From: Nitrobacter sp051535235
GTDB lineage: Bacteria > Pseudomonadota > Alphaproteobacteria > Rhizobiales > Xanthobacteraceae
DNA length: 64,000 nucleotides
Reading direction: 5' to 3'
Assembly: GCF_051535235.1 (NCBI RefSeq)
Contig: NZ_JBPPLZ010000012.1
Span: 5,381 to 69,380, forward strand
Shown here: positions 1 to 8,406 of the stretch, one piece after another
How the letters are laid out: each line of letters starts with the position of its first letter
How positions within the stretch are numbered: the first letter of the stretch is position 1
Position numbers and translations under genes: made by a program
The notes under the pieces: model-generated
The model's input: the letters and a program-made list of their open reading frames with translations, nothing else
The model's database searches: none
Told to the model about the DNA's origin: nothing

Positions 1-186
1 AACGCCACGCACCACCTGACTTGGCAGCACGTTCCAGGCCGCGATCACGATCTGAAAGGCGGCGAACGCGATGCCGATGGCGTAAGCAAGGTATCCCCAG
101 CCGCCGGGACCGAACCCTGCGGGGAATCCGTGTTCGAAATTATCGAACTGCGTGACGGGTGCCGCGGCGGCTTGCGGCTGCGACAT
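1..186 (-). CDS. TRAP transporter fused permease, N-terminal part (runs off window)
   Basis: Reading from the ATG at 186 toward base 1 gives 62 codons without a stop: a polar start rich in Gln and Ala, then a hydrophobic segment (GYLAYAIGIAFAAFQIVIAA) and the beginning of a second region. This looks like the start of the fused small/large membrane subunit of TAXI-type TRAP transporters, which import organic acids using an ion gradient. Identity rests mainly on context: the TAXI solute-binding gene lies 150 bp upstream on the same strand, the usual order. The rest of the gene is outside the window. Confidence 0.7.
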   Translation of the reverse strand, partial: MSQPQAAAAPVTQFDNFEHGFPAGFGPGGWGYLAYAIGIAFAAFQIVIAAWNVLPSQVVRGV

Positions 187-338
187 CTCGAACCTCTCGG
201 CGGACACCGTGTCCGGTCCTTGTTTCAATCCTCCGTCCGAAATTCAGTCGTTTCGACGACATACGCCGGCGGCGGACACCATCGATCACGCCCGCCGCGC
301 CGTCTCCGGAATAATGCTGGCCCAACCGTCGGCCGGCG

Positions 339-1286
339 CTACTTGATGAGTCCTTTTTCCTTGAAGTAGCGGATCGCGCCGGGGTGCAACGGAACCGGGC
401 TATTCATCGCAGCGTCTTCCAGCTTGATGCCGCGCGCGGCCGAGTGTGCTGAAATCAGGTCGGGAAGCGACTCATAGACCAGCTTCGTCATCTGGTAGGC
501 GAGATCGTCGGACACCGCCGAACTGGTGACGAGGTAATTGACGACGGCCGCGGTCGGAACGTCCTTGTCCTGCCCCTTGTAGGTGTTGGCCGGAATGATC
601 GCCGAGACAAATGGCGGCCCGATCTTGTCGACGATTTCCTTCGGCACCGAGACCACGACGATGTCGCTCGAATTGCTGAGATCCTTCAGCGAAGCGACGC
701 CAAGACCGGCCGATTGCAGCGTCGCGGTGAGTTGCCTGTTCTTCATCAGGTCGACGGACTCGGCGAACGGCAGATACTCCACCTTGCCGAGATCCTTGTA
801 GTCCATGCCCGCCGCTTTCAGGATCGCCCGCGAGTTCAGTTCGGTCCCTGATTTCGGCGCGCCGACCGAGAGAGTCTTGCCCTTGAGATCGGCCAGCGTC
901 TTGATGCCGCTGTCCGCGGTCGCAACGATCTGGATATAGTTCGGATAGATCGCGCCGATGGTCCGCAGCTTGGTCAGTTTGGTCTTGAAACCGGCCTCGG
1001 CGTCGCCCTCCCACGCCGCTTTCAGCGAGTCGCCGAGCGTGAAGGCGATCTCGCCACGCCCCTGCTCCAGCAGATTGAGATTCTCGACCGAGGCCTTGGT
1101 CGCCTGGACCTGGGTTTTCACGTTCGGGATCTTGTCGCTGTATATTTTGCCGATGGCGACGCCGAGCGGATAGTAAACGCCGGAGGTTCCCCCGGTCAGC
1201 ACGTTGATGAACTGCTGCGTGTGGGCGGCAGGGACCGAAAGGACGGCGGCTGACAAGGCAACGGCAACGATGAATTTCGAACCCAT
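339..1286 (-). CDS. TAXI-family TRAP transporter solute-binding protein
   Basis: 315 aa periplasmic receptor that captures a carboxylate-type substrate and delivers it to the TRAP permease encoded downstream. The start chosen (ATG at 1286) gives a clean Sec signal (MGSKFIVAVALSAAVLSVPA) cut near AHT/QQ. The mature part begins with the family hallmark LTGGTSGVYYPLG and contains the TLADLKGKTLSVGAPKSGTE region typical of TAXI receptors. In-frame codons upstream of 1286 lack signal character and are not used. The gene forms a two-gene operon with the permease at 1-186. The ligand cannot be predicted from the sequence. Confidence 0.92.
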   Translation of the reverse strand: MGSKFIVAVALSAAVLSVPAAHTQQFINVLTGGTSGVYYPLGVAIGKIYSDKIPNVKTQVQATKASVENLNLLEQGRGEIAFTLGDSLKAAWEGDAEAGFKTKLTKLRTIGAIYPNYIQIVATADSGIKTLADLKGKTLSVGAPKSGTELNSRAILKAAGMDYKDLGKVEYLPFAESVDLMKNRQLTATLQSAGLGVASLKDLSNSSDIVVVSVPKEIVDKIGPPFVSAIIPANTYKGQDKDVPTAAVVNYLVTSSAVSDDLAYQMTKLVYESLPDLISAHSAARGIKLEDAAMNSPVPLHPGAIRYFKEKGLIK

Positions 1287-1613
1287 CAGATCGTTCTCCC
1301 GTTTGCTCGGAAGAAAGTGACCGGGTGGCGCGACGCGGTCAACGTGAAACAAACGAAGGTACGACGAAAACCGCTTTAGACATTGGTATGAGTGAAGGCG
1401 CCTGCGAACACACATACGGACCGCGCGCGCATATCCGAACATCCGCCTCCATGAACTTCGGCCTGTTCTCGCGTGTCAGCAAGGCACGTGCGGCGCAACC
1501 CAATATTGTTCCAGCGTCCAGACGGGTTTCCCTGCGGCCGAATCCGGCGGATAACAGCGGGCTGTTCAACCCGTCAGTCCTTTTTTGCACCGTGCGAGCG
1601 CAAGATCCGAGCC

Positions 1614-2900
1614 ATGACCGAACAACGCAACCTTTTGCGCGCGATCTTCGACGCGGCCGTGGCCGCCGCTCATCCCGACAACATTCTCGATGCGCACCTG
1701 CCGCGCGCCCCGAAAGGTCGCGTGATCTGCCTTGCCGCGGGAAAAAGCGCGGCCGCCATGGCCGCGGTCGTGGAACGGCATTACCTCGACGCCGCGGGAC
1801 TCGACCCCGAACGTCTGGTTGGCATGGCCACGACACGTCATGGCCACGGCGTTCCGACACGCCGCATCGCAGCGATCGAGGCCGGCCATCCCGTGCCCGA
1901 CGAGGCGAGCCTGCGCGGCGCCGATCTCAGCTTGAGGCTCGCGAGCAGCGCCACCCCCGACGATCTGCTGCTGGTCCTGCTGTCGGGCGGCGGATCGGCC
2001 AACTGGATCGCGCCCGTGGACGGCGTATCGCTCGCGCAGAAGCAGCAGGTCAACCGCGCTTTGCTCCGATCCGGCGCGCCGATCGGCGACGTCAACACGG
2101 TGCGCCGGCATCTGTCGCGCATCAAGGGCGGGCGGCTGGCGCGGGCGGGACGATGCGCGGAGATCGTGACGCTGGCGATATCGGATGTGCCGCGCGACGA
2201 ACCGGCCGACATTGCCTCCGGCCCGACCGTGCCCGATCCGACCACGCTGGCCGACGCCCGCGCGCTGGTCGCTAAGTACAATCTCACGCTCGACGACGCC
2301 GTCATCCGCGCCCTCAACGACCCGGCCAACGAGAGTTGCAAGCCGGGCGACACCGCCTTCGCGCGCGCCCGCTTCGAGATTATCGCGCGCCCCGGCGTCT
2401 CGCTCGCCGCAGCCGTCAGGCTCGCGCGCGATGCCGGCTTTGAGGTGGTCGACCTCGGCGCCGATCTCGAAGGCGAGGCCCGCGATGTCGCCGCGGATCA
2501 TGCAAGGGTGGCGCTGAAGGCGCGCGCTGACGGACGGAAACTTGCGATCCTGTCAGGCGGCGAGCTTACGGTGACGGTGCGCGGCGATGGGCGCGGCGGA
2601 CCCAACCAGGAATACGCGCTGTCGCTGGTATCGCAACTCAAGGATACGCCCGGCATCTCGGCACTGGCGGCCGACACCGACGGCGCCGACGGCGGCGCGG
2701 GCAGCGCGACCGATCCGGCCGGCGCCGTGATCGATGCCCGCACCTTTGCGACCATGCGCGCGCAACACCTCGATCCCCTCGCCTATCTCGCCAACAACGA
2801 CGCCACCGCGTTCTTCGCAGCCACCGGCGATCTGCTGCTGACCGGTCCGACCCTCACCAATGTCAACGACATCCGCGCCATTCTGGTTGATGCCGTCTGA
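1614..2900 (+). CDS. Glycerate 2-kinase (GckA/TtuD, DUF4147 family)
   Basis: 428 aa, full length for class II glycerate kinases, cytosolic enzymes that phosphorylate D-glycerate with ATP to 2-phosphoglycerate, linking glyoxylate, tartrate or hydroxypyruvate metabolism to glycolysis. Seen: the N-terminal MOFRL-associated block (GRVICLAAGKSAAAMA), the glycine-rich LLVLLSGGGSANW loop, and the C-terminal MOFRL part with ILSGGELTVTVRG and the acidic ADTDGADGGAGSATDP segment. The ATG at 1614 (MTEQRNLLRAIF) matches family N-termini. It is divergent from the TRAP operon, so the pair may serve uptake and use of a related hydroxy acid (inference). Confidence 0.93.
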   Translation: MTEQRNLLRAIFDAAVAAAHPDNILDAHLPRAPKGRVICLAAGKSAAAMAAVVERHYLDAAGLDPERLVGMATTRHGHGVPTRRIAAIEAGHPVPDEASLRGADLSLRLASSATPDDLLLVLLSGGGSANWIAPVDGVSLAQKQQVNRALLRSGAPIGDVNTVRRHLSRIKGGRLARAGRCAEIVTLAISDVPRDEPADIASGPTVPDPTTLADARALVAKYNLTLDDAVIRALNDPANESCKPGDTAFARARFEIIARPGVSLAAAVRLARDAGFEVVDLGADLEGEARDVAADHARVALKARADGRKLAILSGGELTVTVRGDGRGGPNQEYALSLVSQLKDTPGISALAADTDGADGGAGSATDPAGAVIDARTFATMRAQHLDPLAYLANNDATAFFAATGDLLLTGPTLTNVNDIRAILVDAV

Positions 2901-2952
2901 TCGGCAGCGCTGCGGGTCTGGTCCTCATGCGGCCGACGCGCGACGTGCCGGT

Positions 2953-3540
2953 TCAGGCCGCGGCTTCGTGCTCCTGACAGATCGCGCCGCTGTCGGCATC
3001 GGAGAGCGGCTCGTCGAGCACCGCGCAATGATGCGGCGCGGCATGGCCCGGCAAGGCATTGCAGCGAAAATGCCGGCAGGTCCGGCAAATGCCAAAGGCG
3101 CGACCGTTATTGCGCGCGATCATCGCCGACAGGACGGCCTGCAGCGTCGCCAGCAGTTCGGCGGGATCGCCGCCGGTGCCGACCGTGATGTCGTCCGCCA
3201 GTTGCCTCAGCGGATCGTCTCTCAACACGGCCTCGCCGCGCCGGGTCAGCGCCAATTCGACCGAGCGGCCGTCGCGCCGGCTGGCCTGCCGCGACGCCAG
3301 CCCCTTCTGCTCCAGCGCGATCAGGGTTTGGGAAATGGTGCCGCGGGTGGAGCCGGCATAATCGGCCAGCGCCGCCGGCGTGCGCGAAAAGCGGTTGGCG
3401 CGCGACAGGTAGCGCAACGCCTCCCACTGCGCGGGATTAAGCCCGGCAATGTTGACGCCGCTGCGGCTCAGCCGGTCGAGCCGGCCGATCAGATAGGCCG
3501 CCTCATGCGACGCAGATGGTAGCGACTCGCTATTTTTCAT
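2953..3540 (-). CDS. MarR-like transcriptional regulator with C-terminal Cys/His-rich tail
   Basis: 195 aa. Residues about 15-130 form a winged helix of the MarR type (LNPAQWEALRYLSRANRF, STRGTISQTLIALEQKGLAS, RRDGRSVELALTRRGE). The tail after residue 150 has CRTCRHFRC, then HHC and a final C, a likely metal-binding or redox knob not found in ordinary MarR proteins. It is divergently transcribed from the secreted protein at 3607, and two almost identical 13-bp palindromes lie at its start codon and in the intergenic space, so it probably represses itself and that gene. What the Cys cluster senses is unknown. Confidence 0.85.
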   Translation of the reverse strand: MKNSESLPSASHEAAYLIGRLDRLSRSGVNIAGLNPAQWEALRYLSRANRFSRTPAALADYAGSTRGTISQTLIALEQKGLASRQASRRDGRSVELALTRRGEAVLRDDPLRQLADDITVGTGGDPAELLATLQAVLSAMIARNNGRAFGICRTCRHFRCNALPGHAAPHHCAVLDEPLSDADSGAICQEHEAAA

Positions 3541-3587
3541 TGACTCAATCCAGATTGTCAGTCACACCATATGGTATCGACTCGATA
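3520..3587. promoter_or_regulatory. Twin palindromic operators between the MarR gene and the secreted-protein gene
   Basis: TAGCGACTCGCTA at 3520-3532 and TATCGACTCGATA at 3575-3587 are both perfect odd palindromes sharing the core CGACTCG, with centres 55 bp apart. One overlaps the first codons of the MarR gene; the other sits 20 bp before the divergent ATG at 3607. The pairing and position fit binding sites for the MarR regulator. Confidence 0.6.
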
Positions 3588-3606
3588 TTATCAATCGGAG
3601 TATTGC

Positions 3607-4350
3607 ATGCCTTCATCGGTCATCAGGTTTTCCGCGGGAACGTTCGCCGCTGCGCTTATGCAAGGCGCCCTGGCAACCTCGTCCCTTGCCCACGACATCC
3701 ACGCCAGGCCCGACGCCGCCGTACCGCCGGCCTTCGACGTCACCAGTGCCTCCGCCACGACCGACGGACGGCTCGCCACCTTCGCCATGGAAGTCAGCGG
3801 CGACGCCGGGTCGCTGAAGCCGCAAAAGGTCGGCAAACTCGCCGGAGCTAAAGTGGACGCCTACGTCTGGCCGACCAAGCTCGATCCCGCGGCGGTCGGA
3901 TTTGCGAAGGGCTCGGGCATCCTGGCGCTGGCCATTACCGCGCATCCGGATTTCGACGATACGCCGCTGTTCGACGAAAACGGCGACGGCGACCCGAGCA
4001 ACGACGGCGCCGGCTGGCATTCGCACTGGGTCGTGCTGGCCAACGACAAGGCCTGCGCCGGCGGCCTCAAGGTGCTGGACATCTCGCCGGGCCAGGACCT
4101 GATGCCGGCCACCGCCCCCGGCTTGCCGCTGGCGCTCGACAGCCCCGGTATGAGCCCCATCATCAAAGGCAAGACGGTGCGCATCACCGTGCCGGTCAAG
4201 GGCGCGGAGAACATCAACTTCGATGCCGTCGCCGCGCATCTGCAGGTCAACGAAACCGGCAAGGCTCCGCTTTTGTGCGTCACCGGCACCTACAAGGTTG
4301 CGTCAGGCAGTCTCACGCTGCCGGGCGTCATCGTGAAGGAGAAGAAATAG
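3607..4350 (+). CDS. Secreted hypothetical protein, possibly metal or stress related
   Basis: 247 aa with a signal peptide starting at ATG 3607 (PSSVIRFSAGTFAAALMQGA), cut near SLA/HD. The mature protein contains an acidic Asp/Asn run (FDENGDGDPSNDGAGWHSH) resembling a calcium-type or other metal loop followed by His residues, and two Cys (KACAGG, LLCVTG) that could pair in the periplasm. I do not recognise an enzyme family. Expression is probably controlled by the divergent MarR protein, since an operator-like palindrome lies 20 bp before the start. No neighbour on this strand gives further hints. Confidence 0.75.
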   Translation: MPSSVIRFSAGTFAAALMQGALATSSLAHDIHARPDAAVPPAFDVTSASATTDGRLATFAMEVSGDAGSLKPQKVGKLAGAKVDAYVWPTKLDPAAVGFAKGSGILALAITAHPDFDDTPLFDENGDGDPSNDGAGWHSHWVVLANDKACAGGLKVLDISPGQDLMPATAPGLPLALDSPGMSPIIKGKTVRITVPVKGAENINFDAVAAHLQVNETGKAPLLCVTGTYKVASGSLTLPGVIVKEKK

Positions 4351-4410
4351 GTTCGCAAACGAGGCCGCTTGCGAGGCGTGCCCGATCAATCACCGATGCG
4401 GCGGCGCGGG

Positions 4411-4812
4411 CTACGCCGGGATAAGCACCACCTCGTCGTCGTCGATCTGGTCGTCGAGCGGAGCGAACGTGCTGAGCGGTCTGGTCGAAAGCGTGATCGG
4501 CTTGCGTTGGCCGTGCGCGGCGGGCGCCGCATGGGGTTGCCGGGCTTCACGCGACAGCGCGAACAGCGTGGAGCCGACGCGACCGCCGAGTTGAATCAGA
4601 TCGCGCTCGGAGCAACTCGAGGCGATCGACAGCGCCAGCGTATGCAGATGGCTCCGGCGGTAGCAGAACAGTGCCAGCATCGCTCGTACATCCGGAGCGA
4701 CGCTGGCGATGAGCTGAGGCAATCCATGCTCGTTGGCACGATACATGGCGCCCAACAGATCATCCTTGACTGGACATATATCGTTCTCGAAAGCGTCCCG
4801 ACTCGACCACAT
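4411..4812 (-). CDS. Hypothetical cytosolic protein
   Basis: 133 aa from ATG 4812, preceded on the minus strand by a good ribosome site (GGAGAG, 6 nt spacing). Two helical stretches (LLGAMYRANEHGLPQLIASV, RAMLALFCYRRSHLHTLALS) and an acidic C-terminus (DDQIDDDEVVLIPA) are visible. No signal peptide or membrane segment. I do not recognise the family; lineage restriction to Nitrobacteraceae is likely but not testable here. Confidence 0.65.
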   Translation of the reverse strand: MWSSRDAFENDICPVKDDLLGAMYRANEHGLPQLIASVAPDVRAMLALFCYRRSHLHTLALSIASSCSERDLIQLGGRVGSTLFALSREARQPHAAPAAHGQRKPITLSTRPLSTFAPLDDQIDDDEVVLIPA

Positions 4813-4951
4813 GGAAACTCTCCTGGATCAAGAGGATGCAACGCAATTTCCTAACGAGAAGTTAACCACCCGCACAAAGAGCGGCCGGACGGCCTTGCAT
4901 TCCGGTTCCGAATCAGAGGGCGGGGCGTTGGTACGATTCGCGGAGCGCCGG

Positions 4952-5362
4952 TCAGGCGTTGAAGGCCATGACCACCGACAGGCCGAAGCCGGTAAGATGA
5001 TGCAGCGCCTGATCGACGCCGATCAGCGTCCAGAACCAAGGGTGCTGGCGCTCCTGCGTCACCTCGAAGGTCGAGGAGATGAAACCCTTGGCGCGGTCCA
5101 CGACGATATGGATCGCAAAATCGACGAATGCGAGAAACCAGAAGCGCGGCGCGATCACCAAAATCAGTGCCAGCGCAAGCGCCAGATGCACGAGGCAGTG
5201 CGCAAGCAGCGGCAGCGCCCAGCCGGTCTTCTGATCCTTGCCGATCGCCATCCACGAATTTTGCAGCACAAAATCGGCGATCACGTGCTTGACGGTCAGC
5301 ACGGCCATCCAGCCAGCCAGCGAACCAACGACAATCGTCGACGACAATGAGGGAAGCAGCAC
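4952..5362 (-). CDS. DUF3307 family membrane protein
   Basis: 136 aa with about four hydrophobic segments. The stretch VKHVIADFVLQNSWMA and the later FVDFAIHIVVDRAKG match the pattern of DUF3307, a small membrane family of unknown role in which HxxxD motifs recur near helix ends. The likely start is GTG at 5362. It stands alone between a hypothetical gene and a palindrome-rich intergenic stretch. Confidence 0.8.
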   Translation of the reverse strand: MLLPSLSSTIVVGSLAGWMAVLTVKHVIADFVLQNSWMAIGKDQKTGWALPLLAHCLVHLALALALILVIAPRFWFLAFVDFAIHIVVDRAKGFISSTFEVTQERQHPWFWTLIGVDQALHHLTGFGLSVVMAFNA

Positions 5363-5386
5363 CCGAACGCCCCTGTCAGTGTAGTA

Positions 5387-5542
5387 GTTCAGACGTTCGC
5401 TTCATCGCCCTGCGAGTCCGTCAGGCGAACGTCTGAACCCTAAACCACACCAGAACTATAAAATCACCAGTGTCCCGATTCCGAAGTTCGCATCAAAGGT
5501 TACTGCAAGGAGAAGCGAGCTTCGGAATCGGGACACTGGTGA
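5387..5542. repeat. Two consecutive long inverted repeats in intergenic DNA
   Basis: First: 14-bp perfect arms at 5387-5400 and 5425-5438 (GTTCAGACGTTCGC). Second: 28-bp arms at 5464-5491 and 5515-5542 with one mismatch and a 23-nt loop; the outer part of the arm begins TCACCAGTGTCCCGATTCCG. The 250 bp between the DUF3307 gene and the next gene hold nothing else. Too long for a standard terminator; a small non-autonomous transposable repeat or an excised-element scar is plausible. Confidence 0.7.
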
Positions 5543-5612
5543 ATCGATTTTAACATTCGCATCCGTTTCTTGCGAGTATCTTGGCGGACGTCACACTCTG
5601 AAGAACCACGGC

Positions 5613-6488
5613 TCAGGCGCCAGCGCGGGCCGCCCGCTTCCTGATCCCCGAAATAACGTGCTTCAAGGATTCCTGCCGCGGATCCGAATCCACGGCCGCG
5701 CGGGCCTCGGCTAAGGCGCCCGCCAGATCCGGACAGGACAATGCGCCCTCGAGCGTCGGCTTGATGAGATCGTCGACGATCAAATTCCAGTCCTTCAGAC
5801 TCTGCACGTAACCATCGCCGTAACCCCGCACCATCTCGGCTGTCGCGACCACCGCGGCGACCGCGGCAGGCTGCTTCGTCAGGCTGCGATCGATCATGTG
5901 CAGCCAGCGCTCCACCCAGGCGCGCTCTCTGGCGTAGCGGAGGGAGGACAACCGCCATCGCTTGAGCGCGGCTTCGATGCGGAGGCGGCGACGCCGCAAG
6001 CGGCTTGCCGCGCTGAACCGCATGGTGACCGGCAGGTGCAGCCATCCCGGATACGCCAGGACCCAGAGCGCGTAATCGGCCACCGTTTCCGGCAGCGACG
6101 ACACCAGTTCGTCGAGACGCAGCCTGCGGACATCGTCCGGCGGAATGCCCCGCCCCGCTTCGGCCTCGGCAAGTTTAAGCTGCGCCATTCGGACGGCGTC
6201 GTCGTAAGCCATGCGCATGGCCAACAGCCGCGCGATCTCGGCAAACAGGGCGTCATCGACGTTGCGCCGGCCGATGAAGCGCCTCAGCCGGGCGACATAG
6301 AGTTGCGCGTAGCCCGGTCCCTGATAATCGATCAGCCTGTTCACGGCTTCGGCCGCGACCGCCGCGACTACCTCGGGGAGCCCTGCGGGCAGTTCCGGAT
6401 TCGGATCATTGTCGTCGCCAAGGACATCGGCGAAGATCGAACGGATTGCAGGCAGAAAACCAGCGACTTTGGGAACGCCGAAATTCAT
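5613..6488 (-). CDS. Stand-alone DUF6537-like protein
   Basis: 291 aa starting at ATG 6488. The central part (VNRLIDYQGPGYAQLYVARL) matches the helical DUF6537 domain normally found at the C-terminus of large indolepyruvate ferredoxin oxidoreductase proteins; here it occurs without the catalytic domains. Many Arg-rich helices follow, with no membrane segment. The start overlaps the stop of the upstream cyclic-nucleotide-type gene by 4 bp (ATGA), so the two are translationally coupled. Role unknown; a regulatory or assembly function linked to its partner is a guess. Confidence 0.65.
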   Translation of the reverse strand: MNFGVPKVAGFLPAIRSIFADVLGDDNDPNPELPAGLPEVVAAVAAEAVNRLIDYQGPGYAQLYVARLRRFIGRRNVDDALFAEIARLLAMRMAYDDAVRMAQLKLAEAEAGRGIPPDDVRRLRLDELVSSLPETVADYALWVLAYPGWLHLPVTMRFSAASRLRRRRLRIEAALKRWRLSSLRYARERAWVERWLHMIDRSLTKQPAAVAAVVATAEMVRGYGDGYVQSLKDWNLIVDDLIKPTLEGALSCPDLAGALAEARAAVDSDPRQESLKHVISGIRKRAARAGA

Positions 6489-7153
6489 GCCAGCCCAGGC
6501 GTCGCGACAGCCGGCGCCTGACGTTCCGCAAGCCGTTCCTCGAGCTTGCCGATGTTCTGAAACAACCGTGCGCTGGCCAGCCGCAGAAAGTAGAATCCGA
6601 ATTCGGGATTCTGGACGTAAAGCTGCTCCACCTGACGATAGCTGACGCTGAGCACCGTGCCGCTCTCGATGCATTCGAGCGACTGGGTGCGCTCGTTGGT
6701 AGGAGACAACATGCCGAGTTCACCGACGATCGCGCCGACCGGAAGCTCGATGCCCGACTCGACCAGGCGATACCGGCCACTGACGATGTAGAGCATCGTC
6801 TCCGCTTTCTCGTTCTTGTAGAACAGCATTTCGCCGGCCTCACATTTGCGCTCGGTCATGAACGGTTTCAGCCAGTCCATCGACAGGTCGCTGTTCACCG
6901 ATTTCTTCACGTCGCGTATGAGTTGCAACATCTGGTGCAGGCGGTAGCCGTTAAGACAGAACAGCACGGCGTGAAGCCCGAATTGCAGGACGCTGTGAAA
7001 TGGGATCGCCGTGATCATGAGAACGAGATTTGCCAGCATGCCGAACACACGCAGCGGAATCATGGTCCGCATGGTGTAGGTGGCAACAATGAAAACCGAA
7101 GCGGCCAGACTGCCGACGGTTCCGACGTGTTCGGCTAAATGTGATGTGTCCAT
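6485..7153 (-). CDS. Membrane protein with cyclic-nucleotide-binding-type domain
   Basis: 222 aa from ATG 7153. Three N-terminal hydrophobic helices (VGSLAASVFIVATYTM, VFGMLANLVLMITAIPF, VLQFGLHAVLFCLNGYRL) are followed by a beta-roll of the Crp/cNMP type: EAGEMLFYKNEKAETMLYIV, then GAIVGELGMLS, which corresponds to the phosphate-binding cassette although the usual Arg-Ser/Thr-Ala end is not obvious. No DNA-binding domain. It overlaps the DUF6537 gene by 4 bp and likely acts with it as a membrane sensor (inference). Confidence 0.75.
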   Translation of the reverse strand: MDTSHLAEHVGTVGSLAASVFIVATYTMRTMIPLRVFGMLANLVLMITAIPFHSVLQFGLHAVLFCLNGYRLHQMLQLIRDVKKSVNSDLSMDWLKPFMTERKCEAGEMLFYKNEKAETMLYIVSGRYRLVESGIELPVGAIVGELGMLSPTNERTQSLECIESGTVLSVSYRQVEQLYVQNPEFGFYFLRLASARLFQNIGKLEERLAERQAPAVATPGLA

Positions 7154-7482
7154 GGCGATCCAGCCAATTTCCTGACGGTGATGAGGTTCGCAGCAATCTT
7201 CAGCCAACCCCGGCCGCCGGGGTGGCGTGAGATATACACCGAATCATATTCAGCTTTCCGGTAAAAGCGGCGTCTGCCAGCGCGCAGGCCGCTATCCCTT
7301 CCCAAGGCTGGGCAGGGCGGGTTTAATCGCCGCGTTGCGCGCGCTTTCGTCCGAAATCGACCGCCAGCGTTCTCGAGCGGGCATGTCTCCAGGCTTGACC
7401 GGAAGACGGAAACCGGTCCGCACGGCAACGCCTCCAATCAAAATCAGAGCCCGCTCCGGATTCTGCCGGACGCGGAAAGGCG
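7154..7482. other. Intergenic stretch, no gene seen
   Basis: About 330 bp between two genes on the minus strand. I see no convincing small gene, RNA gene or long inverted repeat. It should hold the promoter of the downstream membrane sensor operon, but no clear -35/-10 pair stands out. Confidence 0.4.
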
Positions 7483-8406
7483 CTAGAATTCTCCGCCCGG
7501 CGCGGCCTTGTTCGAACCAGCTCGATTGCTCTTTTGGCCAGCGGACTGCAGATAAGCGACCAGATCGTGACGTGAGGGCGCATCGAGCACGCGCACCGGC
7601 ATTCGTGCTCCGGGCACGAATTTCTTCGGATCGGCCAGCCAGCGGTCCAGATTATCCCCGGACCAGACCAGACCGGCGTTCTGGAGCGCCGGCGAGTAAT
7701 GATAGCCGGGGACAGTGCCTGCCTTGCGGCCAACCACGCCGGCCAGCCGGGGACCTGTCTTGTTGGCATCCAGTTCGTGACATGCCGTGCATCGCTCGCT
7801 GAAAAGCTGCTTGCCGTGAACCGGATCGGGAGGCGCATTGGGCAGGAAGCGCGCGAGGTTCTTGCTTTGCGACGGATTCACCGACCGAAGAAGCGTGTAA
7901 CTGAGCGTGATCGTATCGACAGCGCGGTTGTCCGGATCCTCCGCAAAGGCCGGATCGACGAAAAAGACAACCGGCATCTCGATCTTCTGATGTGGATCGA
8001 GGCGCTCTTCGTTGAAGCAGAAGCACTGAATTTTATTGAAATAGGGCCCGCTCGTGGTCGGCGTGACATTGTATGTCGCGTGGCTGACGATCGATTCGTC
8101 GCTCAGATTCTCGGCCGTGAAGAAAACCATCTTCTGCTCGCCGAGATGAACCGTCACGGTACGCTGCTCCGGCTCGAACCGCCACGGCAGACCCGGCGCG
8201 ACGTTGGTGTCGAACACGACCGTAACGGTCTTTTTGGAGGTGACGGTCGGATCCGCATATGCCCGCTGCGTCGTTCCTCCGTATCCCGTCGCGCTGCAGA
8301 ACACGCGATATATTTTCGGCGAGTAGGCGACGAGTCCGAGCATAATGCCGAGCGCCCCGAACGCGGGCAGGAGGACGTTCAGATGCTTCCGGTAGCTCGG
8401 TTTCAT
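7483..8406 (-). CDS. Cox11/CtaG copper chaperone fused to a class I cytochrome c
   Basis: 307 aa from ATG 8406. Residues 1-175 are a complete Cox11 (CtaG): one N-terminal membrane helix, the periplasmic beta domain, and the copper-binding CFCF motif at 128-131 followed by the typical FNEERLDPHQKIEMPVVFFVDP. Cox11 delivers copper to CuB of haem-copper oxidases. Residues about 193-290 are an added cytochrome c domain with haem site CTACH at 206-210, the usual GPRLAGVVGRKAG loop and a likely axial Met at 269 (GARMPVRV). Ordinary Cox11 is about 200 aa and has no haem. The whole reading frame is continuous, so the fusion is not a sequencing artefact of a shared stop. No oxidase genes are next to it in the window. 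Confidence 0.93.
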   Translation of the reverse strand: MKPSYRKHLNVLLPAFGALGIMLGLVAYSPKIYRVFCSATGYGGTTQRAYADPTVTSKKTVTVVFDTNVAPGLPWRFEPEQRTVTVHLGEQKMVFFTAENLSDESIVSHATYNVTPTTSGPYFNKIQCFCFNEERLDPHQKIEMPVVFFVDPAFAEDPDNRAVDTITLSYTLLRSVNPSQSKNLARFLPNAPPDPVHGKQLFSERCTACHELDANKTGPRLAGVVGRKAGTVPGYHYSPALQNAGLVWSGDNLDRWLADPKKFVPGARMPVRVLDAPSRHDLVAYLQSAGQKSNRAGSNKAAPGGEF

